From positions 1-64,000 of the forward strand of contig CANKMW010000010.1 of assembly GCA_947483555.1 (NCBI GenBank): a stretch of 64,000 nt of DNA, in the 5' to 3' direction. Of the stretch, positions 9,001 to 17,074 are shown piece by piece. The notes under the pieces are model-generated. The model was not told the DNA's origin. It searched no databases and was given only the letters and a program-made list of their open reading frames with translations. Position numbers and translations under genes: made by a program. Positions within the stretch are counted from its first letter, which is position 1. Each line of letters starts with the position of its first letter. This DNA is from Myxococcales bacterium. Its GTDB lineage: Bacteria; Myxococcota_A; Polyangia; Haliangiales; Haliangiaceae.

Positions 9001-9182
9001 ACGGTGGCCCGCGCCGCGGCCTCCCGCGCCAGCGTGTCGGCGAGCACGGTCTTGCCGGTGCCGGCCTCACCCGCGATCACGATCAGGCGACCGCGTCCCA
9101 CGCCGGCACTGGCGAGGCTGTCGCGCAGCGTCGCGAGTTCCTCGTCGCGCCCCTGGAGCTCGAGCTGGGTGGCAGATCGCAT
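6087..9182 (-). CDS. Large AAA ATPase/TPR regulatory protein (MalT-like architecture without LuxR HTH)
   Basis: The 1031-residue protein begins with a GRDEEL segment that introduces an ATPase module: Walker A GEAGTGKTVLADTLA near residue 40 and Walker B VWIVEDLHVADL near residue 120. A long helical TPR-like region runs from about residue 330 to 840. The C-terminus (about 850-1031) is a distinct domain containing DSRGLRLLARLIECP, ERARVNVQRRLKDAVARI and LATAVRTGTYCSFRP. I know this tail from many ATPase/TPR proteins of myxobacteria and actinobacteria; it probably forms a helical, winged-helix-like output domain rather than LuxR HTH. Likely a signal-integrating STAND-type regulator; ligand and target unknown. 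Confidence 0.8.
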   Translation of the reverse strand: MRSATQLELQGRDEELATLRDSLASAGVGRGRLIVIAGEAGTGKTVLADTLAREAAARATVVCGRAWELSEAPPYFPLWPCLRSLGVEVEGRPPFAVWEIVLAALASATMVKPAVWIVEDLHVADLQTLDLLAFLARPLRALPALVAVTVRSHDPRLGEEAMQRIARMANDGLELRLGPLARDEVAAVATQCAGRPLAATIIDRLALVTGGNPLFVTECARAMSADRVELPATVRQAILERVALLPAPCREILTAAAVVGRELTAARVARMLGTAPARIADGLLPALRAGLVDELEPGRFAFRHVLVRDALEDAASAETRVALHARAEQALAAEGDAPELLVEQARHALAAASPADAARVLALARRAAAWLDAHGAFDRAYAMHDRIDQARRAGLLPLASPDERLDLVRIAREAGRHGEARRICDDVAGHARATNDAVLLGRAAWTRGEELQPGIVDGALVAVLEEALAGLPPDQAGLRCRLQARLAAARQPAPDEMVAVELARAAIAAARLVADEQVVRDVLYFAGAAMVDVAPLDERLAVSRELLDRSRRTGDVTKALRAHARLAVDRVEGGDFAAFDDDVEQMLEISSAAGHARHRWRPLLFASMRALMFGRALESERYVTEAAELVGLTDDPALGLSLAAHRLRRARLLHHDDETFAALRAYEHAMQGVWRSDLVVISFRLGCLARMMDRAAVAVELEQLGGRDEALWRRGFHAWLAEAYALAGNEEQRRRARAFFAAGADRSIVVSHVALTYEGPTLRLLGLLDASLGDVVAGEQALRRAAAEARARGHRLWVAQLRFDLAAVLLAAGRAGEAHALLAEVAVLARELGMEGLARRASELAPAGPPPAWPTVAVTAAPTLRMVLQGDVWCIEHDGKDVVVRDSRGLRLLARLIECPRQEIHVLVLASDEGVAVRESSAGEVLDRGAREAYRRRLADLSEQLDDAERRADLGRVTTLRAEQELLELELFRAVGLGGRARHARSATERARVNVQRRLKDAVARIAEVAPALGSYLATAVRTGTYCSFRP

Positions 9183-9298
9183 CGGACTCGTGGCGATCCT
9201 AGCCCCACCAGGCGGGCGACAACGAACGCATCCCCAGGTCCCGCGACGGGATCCGCACTCGGCGTTACCATGGCTCCGACCACGGTCTGGTGGCGATC

Positions 9299-9934
9299 AT
9301 GGAAACGAATAAAGTACTCGAGGCTCGCGCCACCGGCGGCGACGCGGACGCGCTCTTTCGGCTGGGCTACCGCCTCGCCTTCGGACGCACACGCGCCCGG
9401 CCCGAGCCGTGGGAGCAGATCGCCACGATGTGGCACGCCGCCCTCGATGCGGGCTACGAACGCGCGAACCTCCACCTCGCGCGCCTCTATCGCGAGGGCA
9501 AGGGCGTGGCCAGGAACGGGCGCCGCGCCGTGGGCCACTACACGCAAGCGGCGGTGGCCGGGTACATCGATGCGCAGTACGAGCTCGGGTGGATGCTGCG
9601 GCACGGGGATGGTGTCCCGGCCGACCTCGAGGACTCGGTCAACTGGTTCGCGATCGGCGCCGCCAGCGGCAACGCCGACTGCATGAGCGAGATGGGCTAC
9701 GCGCTCCACGAGGGCCTCGGCCGCCGACGCAACTACCGCCAGGCGGTGTGGTTCTATCGGCGGGCCGCGCGCCGCGGCCAGGTCCGGTCGATGCACAATC
9801 TCGCCCTCTGCTATGCCGAAGGGCACGGCGTGACGGCTTCCCCGCGGTGGGCGCACTACTGGATGCGCCGCGCGGCCAGCCTCGGCTACGTCCCGGCCCG
9901 CCGCTGGCTCACGACGAACCGTCGTGGCCGCTAG
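9299..9934 (+). CDS. Sel1-like repeat protein
   Basis: The product is about 211 residues from ATG 9299 (METNKV); GTG 9290 is an in-frame alternative. About five Sel1/TPR-like repeats can be read, each with the A-x-x-x-L-G and Y-x-x-G-x-G-V pattern: ALFRLGYRLAFG, ANLHLARLYREGKGVARNGR, AQYELGWMLRHGDGVPADLE, CMSEMGYALHEGLGRRRNYR and SMHNLALCYAEGHGVTASPR. Such repeats form solenoid scaffolds for protein contacts. No signal peptide is seen, so it is cytosolic. Divergent from the large ATPase gene (116 nt between starts), it may share control with it; this is inference from position. Confidence 0.85.
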   Translation: METNKVLEARATGGDADALFRLGYRLAFGRTRARPEPWEQIATMWHAALDAGYERANLHLARLYREGKGVARNGRRAVGHYTQAAVAGYIDAQYELGWMLRHGDGVPADLEDSVNWFAIGAASGNADCMSEMGYALHEGLGRRRNYRQAVWFYRRAARRGQVRSMHNLALCYAEGHGVTASPRWAHYWMRRAASLGYVPARRWLTTNRRGR

Positions 9935-11295
9935 GGTGACGTGGGCTGCAGCACGAGGGTGTACGCGCCCGCCTGCGCGCTCGCGGACGAGACGAAGGAG
10001 TCGACGACGATGACGTGGTCGCCGGCGGGCAGGGTGCGATCGAGCAGCCGGTCGTCGCGCTCGACGCACGCGTCGCCGGTGAGCACGTGGACGTCGACGT
10101 CGACGCCCTCGCGATCGAGCACGACCACTCGAAGCGCGGTGGGCTCGTCGAGGTGGAGCGCGTAGACCCGCTCGGGGCCTGACTCGTCCTGGCCCTGATC
10201 GCAGCCGGGGTAGTCATCGCGCGCCGCCTCGCCGCCGGCGGTCGCGGCGCTATGAGTGAACGGCAGGGTGTCGATGACGAACGGATCGGCGGCGATCCCG
10301 GCGCCCGCGACCGGCGCGAGCACCGGGGCCGCGGGTGCGGCCTCGCCCACGAGCACCGTGCGTCGCGCGGCGTCGAGGAGCTCGAGCGACCGCAGGTTGC
10401 GGACGCCGTAGTTGAACGCCAGCCCGTCGGCGGTGAACACGCACGGCTCGGCGCGGCCGCCGTCGACGTAGACGTTGCCGTGGATCCCGTCGCCGGCGAG
10501 GCCGAGCTCGGCCAGCGGCGCCGACGCGACCCACAGGCTGAGGTACGGCACCTGGCGCGCCTCGGCGAGCGCCCGCGTGACGCTGTCCCACGTCTGCACC
10601 CAGCGCGCGGCGTCGGGGTCGTCGGCGCGGGGGTTGAGTCCGGTGATGATCGGAACCACGCCGGCGGCCTCGAGCTGGTCGAGCAGCGTGCCCATCCGCT
10701 CCCAGAACGGCCCCAGCGCCGCGCCGTAGCTGGCCGCCGCACCCATGTCGTTGGTGCCGTAGTTGACGAAGGCGAACCGCGGCGTCGTCGCGTCGAGCTC
10801 GACCTCGAGCGGCGACGGTGCGCCGGTGATCGCCCAGCCGGCGTTGCGGCCGCTCTCGGCGGCGAGCGTGACGCGGTCGAACGGGGTGTTTCCCGCGACC
10901 AGCCCGGCGCGGAAGTGCGCCAGCGTTGCGGACAGCGCGTCGCGGCCGCCGAGGTCGATCGTGTACTGCGGCTGGTGGTCAGGGCCGGCGAGGCAGAACA
11001 GGAAGTGCGTGCTGACCGTGCCCGACGCGCCGACCTTCATGAACACGTCGTCGCGCTGGCCCGGGCCGGCGGCCGCGATGTCCCGCATCCTCGCTGCGAC
11101 CGCCGCCGTGACCGGGGACGTCTCGAGGCCGGCGGGATAACGGGTCACGCCGGGGTCGGCGGCGTCACCCGCGTCGCCCCCATCGGGCACGGCGCCAGCG
11201 TCGGGCGCGCTCGCGTCGTCACCACCACACGCCGCGAGCATCGCCGCGGCGGCGGTGACGCACAGGACGGAGGACCGGGACGGCGACACCGCCAC
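9931..11295 (-). CDS. SGNH/GDSL-type hydrolase lipoprotein
   Basis: The 454-residue protein starts with a lipoprotein signal (hydrophobic VTAAAAMLAACGG) followed by an Asp/Ala/Gly/Pro-rich spacer to about residue 50. SGNH blocks are visible: block I VFMKVGASGTVS, where the usual Gly-Asp-Ser is Gly-Ala-Ser so the Ser is kept; block III FVNYGTNDMG with Gly and Asn; and block V GDGIHGN with the Asp-X-X-His pair. This predicts an esterase/lipase or carbohydrate-deacetylase-like hydrolase at the cell envelope. The C-terminal ~110 residues are beta-rich, like a pre-peptidase or jelly-roll domain. Start is GTG 11295. Its end overlaps the end of the Sel1 gene by 4 nt (convergent). Confidence 0.75.
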   Translation of the reverse strand: MAVSPSRSSVLCVTAAAAMLAACGGDDASAPDAGAVPDGGDAGDAADPGVTRYPAGLETSPVTAAVAARMRDIAAAGPGQRDDVFMKVGASGTVSTHFLFCLAGPDHQPQYTIDLGGRDALSATLAHFRAGLVAGNTPFDRVTLAAESGRNAGWAITGAPSPLEVELDATTPRFAFVNYGTNDMGAAASYGAALGPFWERMGTLLDQLEAAGVVPIITGLNPRADDPDAARWVQTWDSVTRALAEARQVPYLSLWVASAPLAELGLAGDGIHGNVYVDGGRAEPCVFTADGLAFNYGVRNLRSLELLDAARRTVLVGEAAPAAPVLAPVAGAGIAADPFVIDTLPFTHSAATAGGEAARDDYPGCDQGQDESGPERVYALHLDEPTALRVVVLDREGVDVDVHVLTGDACVERDDRLLDRTLPAGDHVIVVDSFVSSASAQAGAYTLVLQPTSP

Positions 11296-11406
11296 GCAGT
11301 GTACTCAGTTCCACGCCGACCGGCCGGTCGGTCTGCCCCGCGGATCGCGCGCTTCGAGCGGTTCGCGCTGGGCCGTCTTCGACGCCGGTAGTAACGTGGC
11401 GCGGTC

Positions 11407-13950
11407 ATGACGACGCCCTGGCCGTGGAGCAGCTTCGCGATCGCGATCGTCGTGGCCGCGTGTGGCGGTGGTGACCCCGACCTGCCGGCGGTGCCGCTGG
11501 TGTCGGGCCCGGCGACGATCACGCTGGCCGAGGACCGCTCGGCGGTGGTGTTCGCCCGCGGCGAGACCACGCTGCTGACCTTCCAGGCCGACAGCTTCCA
11601 GATCGGCACCGTCGACCTCCTCGCGGGCGACGACAGCTTCGATCCGTACTGGCTGTTCATCGATGCCCCGCCCGAACCGCCGCTCGGGCTGACCTGGCGC
11701 CGCCTCGATCCGGGGGCGCGCATGCGGGTCGTGGCCTCGAGCGAGACCGCGCTCGAGCTCGCGCTCGCGTATCCGGGCGCCACCGGCACCGTGACGTTCG
11801 CGGCGACGAGGCCGGGCTGTTTTTCGGCCCGGCTGGCCGCCACCGTCGACGGCGACCAGGCGGTGGCGTTCCTGCGCGTGCGCCCGGACGCCGACGCCGG
11901 CGAGGCGTTCTACGGCCTCGGCGAGTGGGGCGACGGCGTCGAGCACCGCGGCAAGCTGCGACCGATGCAGCTCGAGGTCGACTTCGACCTCGAGTCATCC
12001 AACAACGAGAACCACGTCCCGGTCCCGCTCCTGATCGGCACCCGGGGCTGGGGGCTGTTCGTGAAGAGCGTGCGGCCGGGTGCCTTCGACGTCGCGCGCG
12101 CCACGCCGACCGGCGTCGACATCACCTACGGCACTGGCACGGCCAGCCCCGACGGCCTCGAGGTCCACCTGTTCTCGGCCGACCAGCCGCTCGATGTCCT
12201 GGCCCGCTACTTCGACGTCGCCGGCTATCCCGGCCTGCCGGCGCCGTGGGCGTACGGCCCGCTGCTGTGGCGCAACGAGCACCGCGACCAGGCCCAGGTC
12301 CTCGACGACATCCTGCAGATCCGCAGCCGCAAGCTGGCCACCAGCGGGGTGTGGTTCGATCGGCCCTACGCGACCGGCGTCGAGACCTTCGACTTCGATC
12401 CCGGAAAATTTCCGGATCCGACCACCATGCTGCAGGCCCTCCACGACGCCGGGCTCCGCTACGGCATCTGGCAGGCGCCGTACACCGCGCCCGCCGGCGG
12501 GCCCGATGCGGCCGGGGCGCAGTTCGACTTCGCCACCGCCAACGGGTTCTTCCCGCCGGTGACCGGGGTGTCGGTCAACAACTGGAGCAAGCCAATCGAC
12601 CTCACCAATCCGGCCGCCTACGCGTGGTGGCAGGCCAACCTGCGCCGCTACACCGATCCGTTCGGCGCCGGCGGCTACGGGGTCGAGGGCTTCAAGCTCG
12701 ACTACGCCGAGGACGTCGTGGTCGGTCTGCTCGGACGGCGCACGCCGTGGTTGTTCGCCGATGGCAGCGACGAGGGCACGATGCACCACGGCTACACGAT
12801 GCTGTACCACCAGATCCACCGCGAGGTGCTGGCGCCCGAGGGCGGCTTCCTCCTGACCCGGACCGGACGGTGGGGCGATCAGGTCCGCGGCATGATCATC
12901 TGGCCGGGAGATCTCGACGCCACGCTGGCACGACGCGGCGATCCACTGCCGGGCCAGAACACCGCCGCGGTCGGCGGCTTGCCGGCGGCGCTGGCGTCGG
13001 GCATCGGCCTGTCGGCGTCGGGCTTTCCGTTCTACGCCTCCGACACCGGCGGCTATCGCTCGTCGCCACCGAACCGCGAGACCTGGCTGCGCTGGGTCGA
13101 GGCCAACGCGGTGTGGAGCGCGATGGAGATCGGCGACGCCTCGAGCCAGCAGCCGTGGGAGTTCACGCCCGCCAACGGGCGCGACCAGGCCGCGCTCGAC
13201 GTCTACCAGCGCTACACCACGCTGCACCTGCGGCTGTTCCCCTACGCGTGGAGCTACGCGACCGCGATGGCGACCACCGGCCGACCGATCGTGCGCCCGT
13301 TCGGGCTCGCCCACCCCGAGGTCGGCCAGCATCCGAGCGACCAGTTCCTGTTCGGCGATCACGTGCTGGCCGCGCCCGTGATCAGCGCCGGCCAGCGGAC
13401 CCGCGTGGTGTGGTTCCCGCCCGGCGAGTGGATCGGCTGGTGGGACGGCCGCGTCCACGACGGCGCCACCGCCGGCGCCGGCATCGACGTCGCCGCCGAC
13501 CTCGACACGCTGCCGCTGTTCATCGCGCGCGGTGGCATCGTGCCGATGCTGCGCGAGACCATCGAGACCCTGGCGCCGGTGCCGGCCGGCTCGTCGATCG
13601 AATCGTACGCCAGCGACCCCGGCGTGCTGTCGGTGCGCGTGGCCCCCGGCCCCACCGAGACCCGGTTCACGATGTACGACGGCACCGCGATCACCCAGCG
13701 GGCCACGGCGGCGTCGCTCGCGCTCGGGTTCAGTCCCGGCCCGTCGGCGGTCTTCATCCGCGGCGCCCTGTTCGAGGTGATCGCCACCACCGCGGCGCCG
13801 ACCACCGTCAGCGACGGCGCCGCGCCGCTCACCCAGCGCGCCAGCCTCGCGGCGCTCCGCCTCGCCGCCGACGGCTGGTTCTGGGAAGCGGCCACCGGCG
13901 GCACCTTGTGGATCAAGGTCGCGGCGGCCGCGACCGTGACCGCGCAGTGA
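11407..13950 (+). CDS. Glycoside hydrolase family 31 lipoprotein (alpha-glucosidase/xylosidase type)
   Basis: The 847-residue enzyme has a lipoprotein signal (AIAIVVAACGGG) and GH31 layout: an N-terminal beta-sandwich with FYGLGEWGDGVEHRG, then a barrel starting near WAYGPLLWRNEHRDQ. Two diagnostic motifs are present: GVWFDRPYATGVETFDFDP (the usual W-x-D-x-D region) and VEGFKLDYAEDV, where the Asp of KLDY is the expected nucleophile. FLLTRTGRWGDQ and FYASDTGGY match the segment that holds the acid/base Asp. C-terminal beta domains finish the protein. It is likely outer-membrane anchored and cleaves alpha-linked glycans; specificity is not clear. It leads a unit with the kinase (15 nt) and CotH (40 nt) genes. 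Confidence 0.88.
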   Translation: MTTPWPWSSFAIAIVVAACGGGDPDLPAVPLVSGPATITLAEDRSAVVFARGETTLLTFQADSFQIGTVDLLAGDDSFDPYWLFIDAPPEPPLGLTWRRLDPGARMRVVASSETALELALAYPGATGTVTFAATRPGCFSARLAATVDGDQAVAFLRVRPDADAGEAFYGLGEWGDGVEHRGKLRPMQLEVDFDLESSNNENHVPVPLLIGTRGWGLFVKSVRPGAFDVARATPTGVDITYGTGTASPDGLEVHLFSADQPLDVLARYFDVAGYPGLPAPWAYGPLLWRNEHRDQAQVLDDILQIRSRKLATSGVWFDRPYATGVETFDFDPGKFPDPTTMLQALHDAGLRYGIWQAPYTAPAGGPDAAGAQFDFATANGFFPPVTGVSVNNWSKPIDLTNPAAYAWWQANLRRYTDPFGAGGYGVEGFKLDYAEDVVVGLLGRRTPWLFADGSDEGTMHHGYTMLYHQIHREVLAPEGGFLLTRTGRWGDQVRGMIIWPGDLDATLARRGDPLPGQNTAAVGGLPAALASGIGLSASGFPFYASDTGGYRSSPPNRETWLRWVEANAVWSAMEIGDASSQQPWEFTPANGRDQAALDVYQRYTTLHLRLFPYAWSYATAMATTGRPIVRPFGLAHPEVGQHPSDQFLFGDHVLAAPVISAGQRTRVVWFPPGEWIGWWDGRVHDGATAGAGIDVAADLDTLPLFIARGGIVPMLRETIETLAPVPAGSSIESYASDPGVLSVRVAPGPTETRFTMYDGTAITQRATAASLALGFSPGPSAVFIRGALFEVIATTAAPTTVSDGAAPLTQRASLAALRLAADGWFWEAATGGTLWIKVAAAATVTAQ

Positions 13951-13965
13951 GTCTACGATTGGGAC

Positions 13966-15837
13966 ATGAAGCGAGGCGACTCGTTGGCCGATCCGCCCAC
14001 CGCGCCGTATGCCAGTGGTTCGCGACCGCCGGACCCGGTCGGCTCCGAGGGCGGCGAGCCCGACACGCTCATTCCCGGCGTCGTGTCGTCGGGCCCGAGC
14101 GGCATCGTCGTCGATGATCCGACCACCATCTCCGGGGTCTACGCCCTCGGTGAGGTGATCGGTCGCGGCGGCATGGGCGAGGTCCTGCTCGCCCACGATC
14201 GGCGGATCGGACGCGACGTCGCGCTCAAGCGCTTACGCACCGGCTCGCCGAGCGAGGACGACGTCGCCCGCTTCCTGCGCGAAGCTCGCATCCAGGCCCG
14301 CCTCGACCATCCGGCGATCGTGCCGGTCTACGAACTCGGCCGCGATCCAACCGGCCGACCGTACTTCACGATGAAGCGGCTGGCCGGCGTCACCCTCGCC
14401 GAGCTGCTGGTGAGCAGCGCCGCCACCCGCCAGCGCCTGCTGCGCGCGTTCGCCGACCTGTGTCGCGCGGTCGACTTCGCGCACAGCCGCGGCGTCGTGC
14501 ATCGCGATCTCAAGCCCGCCAACATCGTGCTCGGCGAGTTCGGCGACGTCTACGTGCTCGACTGGGGGGTGGCGCGGGTGGTCGGCGATGCCGCCGAGGA
14601 CGTCGTCGTCACCGCCGACATCGACACTCTCGAGGGCTCGGCGCCCGCGGGTCAGGTGCTCGGCACGCCGGGCTACATGGCTCCCGAGCAGTTCCACGAC
14701 CCCGACGTCGGCCGTCCGGCCGATGTCTACTCGCTGGGCACGATCCTGTTCGAGCTGCTGGCCGGGGAGCCGCTGCACCCGCGCGGCCCGGCCGCCACCG
14801 CGAGCACGTTCGCCGCCGGCACCGTGGTCTCGGCCGCTGGCCGCCGTCCCGACCGCGGCATCCCGCCCGAGCTCGACGCGCTGTGCGTCTCCATGCTGCA
14901 GGCGAAGCCCACGCCGCGCCCCACCGCCCGCCGCTGTGCCGACGCGATCGAGGAGTACCTCGACGGCGATCGCGACCTCACCAAGCGCCGCGCGATGGCG
15001 ATCGAGCTGGTGTGGACCGCGCGCACCGCGCTCGAGCACGACCGCCGCGCCGAGGCCATGCGGGCCGCCAGCCGCGCGCTGGCGCTCGATCCCAACACCG
15101 ACGGCGCCGCCGAGATCGTGACCGGCCTGATCCTCGAACCGCCCCGCGACGTCCCGCGCGAGGTCCGCGAGCTGCTGCGCGCCGCCGACGGCGACGACAT
15201 CATCCGCCACGCGCGGGCGGCGATCCCTGGCTACCTCCTGATCGCGGCGATGATGCTGATCGTGATCTGGAACGGCGTCCTCGACTGGCCGCTGGTGCTC
15301 GGCATCATCGGCACGGCGCTCGCGATGGCCGCCGCCGCCCACCAGCTCACCCGCCAGCCGCACTGGTCGTTCCCGGCCTGGGTGATCTACGCCAGCGGCA
15401 ACGCCTTCATCGGCCTCCTGCTCAGCCGGTTTGCAGGTCCGTTCACGTTCGTCCCCGCGCTGCTCACCTTCGTCACCGCGTCCGTCATCACCTACCCGGT
15501 CTTCCTGGAGCGTCGCTGGCTGCTGATGGGGATCATGCTCGGCGGGCTGCTGGCCCCGTTCGGCCTCGAGGAGCTCGGCATCTTTCGCGACACCTGGGCG
15601 CTCCGCGATGGCGGCTTCGTCAACTACGTCCACGGCATGAACGTGAGCACCAGCTCCGCCGTCTTCGTCGTCATCCTCGCCGGCGTTGCCACCCTCATGA
15701 TGGCCGGCATCCAGTCGACCCGGGTCGGACGCGCCAACCGCCTGGCCCAGCATCGCCTGGTCACGCAGGCCTGGCACCTGCGCCAGTTGTTGCCGGCGAC
15801 CCCGACACCGGCCGCGGTGACCGCCCCGGTTCGGTAG
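13966..15837 (+). CDS. Ser/Thr protein kinase with multi-pass C-terminal membrane domain
   Basis: This is a 623-residue Hanks-type kinase. The catalytic domain runs from about residue 55 to 335: glycine-rich loop GEVIGRGGMGEVLLA, VAL-K in DVALKRLRT, catalytic loop VHRDLKPANIVL, DWG in place of DFG, and the activation end GTPGYMAPEQF. After a linker, residues ~420-600 hold five or six hydrophobic segments (PGYLLIAAMMLIVIWNGVL, WVIYASGNAFIGLLLSRF and others), so the kinase sits on the cytoplasmic face of the inner membrane with a helical sensor or anchor domain. Placed between an outer-membrane GH31 and a CotH protein it may control their use; this is inference. Confidence 0.9.
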   Translation: MKRGDSLADPPTAPYASGSRPPDPVGSEGGEPDTLIPGVVSSGPSGIVVDDPTTISGVYALGEVIGRGGMGEVLLAHDRRIGRDVALKRLRTGSPSEDDVARFLREARIQARLDHPAIVPVYELGRDPTGRPYFTMKRLAGVTLAELLVSSAATRQRLLRAFADLCRAVDFAHSRGVVHRDLKPANIVLGEFGDVYVLDWGVARVVGDAAEDVVVTADIDTLEGSAPAGQVLGTPGYMAPEQFHDPDVGRPADVYSLGTILFELLAGEPLHPRGPAATASTFAAGTVVSAAGRRPDRGIPPELDALCVSMLQAKPTPRPTARRCADAIEEYLDGDRDLTKRRAMAIELVWTARTALEHDRRAEAMRAASRALALDPNTDGAAEIVTGLILEPPRDVPREVRELLRAADGDDIIRHARAAIPGYLLIAAMMLIVIWNGVLDWPLVLGIIGTALAMAAAAHQLTRQPHWSFPAWVIYASGNAFIGLLLSRFAGPFTFVPALLTFVTASVITYPVFLERRWLLMGIMLGGLLAPFGLEELGIFRDTWALRDGGFVNYVHGMNVSTSSAVFVVILAGVATLMMAGIQSTRVGRANRLAQHRLVTQAWHLRQLLPATPTPAAVTAPVR

Positions 15838-15877
15838 CGCACCCGCACCGCCGGCCTGATCGGCTACAGTGAGCACG

Positions 15878-17059
15878 ATGCGCTCGACCTTCGCCGTGCT
15901 CGCCACCGTCGCCGCCGCCGCCTGCGGCAGCCCCGATCCCGGTGACGGCGATGGCGGTGCCGGACCCGACGCCGGCGTCGATCCGAGCCGCGAGATCTTC
16001 GATCCGGACCGGGTCGCGACCTACGAGCTGGAGCTCTCGCCGGCGGCCGTCGACGCGCTCACCGCCGATCCCCGCGCCTACGTGCGCGCGACCCTGCGCT
16101 ACGGCGCCGAGGTGGTCGCCGACATCGGGGTGCGCATCAAGGGCGAGTGGAACTTCCGGCCGCTGGGCCAGAAGGCCGCGTTCAAGCTCAAGTTCGACGA
16201 GTTCGTCGCCGGCCAGACCTTCCACGGCCTCAAGCGCCTGACGTTCAACAACGCGCTCGAAGATCCGTCGTGGGTCGCGGAGCGGCTCACCTACCTCGCC
16301 TTTCGCGACGCCGGGTTGCCGGCACCGCGCGCCGCCTCGGCGTGGATCAAGGTGAACGGTCGCGACTACGGCGTCTACGTCGCGCTCGAGACCGAGGACA
16401 AACGGATGATCGCCCGCTGGTTCGCCGACGACTCGGGCAACCTCTACGAGGAGCAGGCCGAGGAGCTGGCGGTCGGCAACGAAGGCGCCTTCGAGCTCGA
16501 GACCAACGAGACCGCCAACGACCGCTCGGATCTCACCGCGCTGTTCGCGGCGATCGCCGGCGCCGACGACGCCACGCTGCTCGCCGACCTGGCCGCGGTG
16601 CTCGACGGCGAACGCTTCCTGCGCTACTGCGTCTACGAGGCCGCGGTGCTGCAGTGGGATGGCTACTGCCACACCCGCTTCGGTCCCAACAACTTTCGCC
16701 TCTATCACGAGCCGGCGTCCGGTCACTTCCACTTCCTGCCCTGGGGCATGGACATGTCGTGGAAACCCTACGAGGCGACCCCGATCGATCCGTTCGACGC
16801 CCGCGGCATGCTGCTCGAGCGGTGCCTGAACGGCGCCACGTGCCGGGCCGCCTACGCCGCCGAGGTCCGCGCCGCCGCCGATCGCCTCGACGCGCTCGAC
16901 CTGCCGGCGCTCGTCGACGCCTGGGGCGCGCAGGTCCGCCCGCTGGTCGCCGCCGATCCCATGAAGGAGGTCGACCTCGACACCTTCGAGGCCACGCTCG
17001 CTGCGGTCCGCGCCCGCGCCGCCGCCCGGCCCGGCGAGCTGCGCGCCGCCACGCCCTGA
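15878..17059 (+). CDS. CotH-family kinase-like lipoprotein
   Basis: From ATG 15878 the product is about 393 residues with a lipoprotein signal (VLATVAAAACGS) and an Asp/Gly-rich spacer. The body follows the spore-coat CotH fold, an atypical protein kinase family: YVRATLRYGAEVVADIGVRI, LKLKFDEF-like strands (KLKFDEFVAGQTFHGLKRLT), WIKVNGRDYGVYVALETED (lysine/glutamate region) and FHFLPWGMDMSWK, with the DxD-like acidic metal-binding region. It is exported, so substrate phosphorylation would be extracytoplasmic. Start at 15878 is preferred over GTG 15869 because it begins the signal peptide at MRS. Last gene of the GH31-kinase unit. Confidence 0.85.
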   Translation: MRSTFAVLATVAAAACGSPDPGDGDGGAGPDAGVDPSREIFDPDRVATYELELSPAAVDALTADPRAYVRATLRYGAEVVADIGVRIKGEWNFRPLGQKAAFKLKFDEFVAGQTFHGLKRLTFNNALEDPSWVAERLTYLAFRDAGLPAPRAASAWIKVNGRDYGVYVALETEDKRMIARWFADDSGNLYEEQAEELAVGNEGAFELETNETANDRSDLTALFAAIAGADDATLLADLAAVLDGERFLRYCVYEAAVLQWDGYCHTRFGPNNFRLYHEPASGHFHFLPWGMDMSWKPYEATPIDPFDARGMLLERCLNGATCRAAYAAEVRAAADRLDALDLPALVDAWGAQVRPLVAADPMKEVDLDTFEATLAAVRARAAARPGELRAATP

Positions 17060-17074
17060 CCGGCCGCGTCCGGC

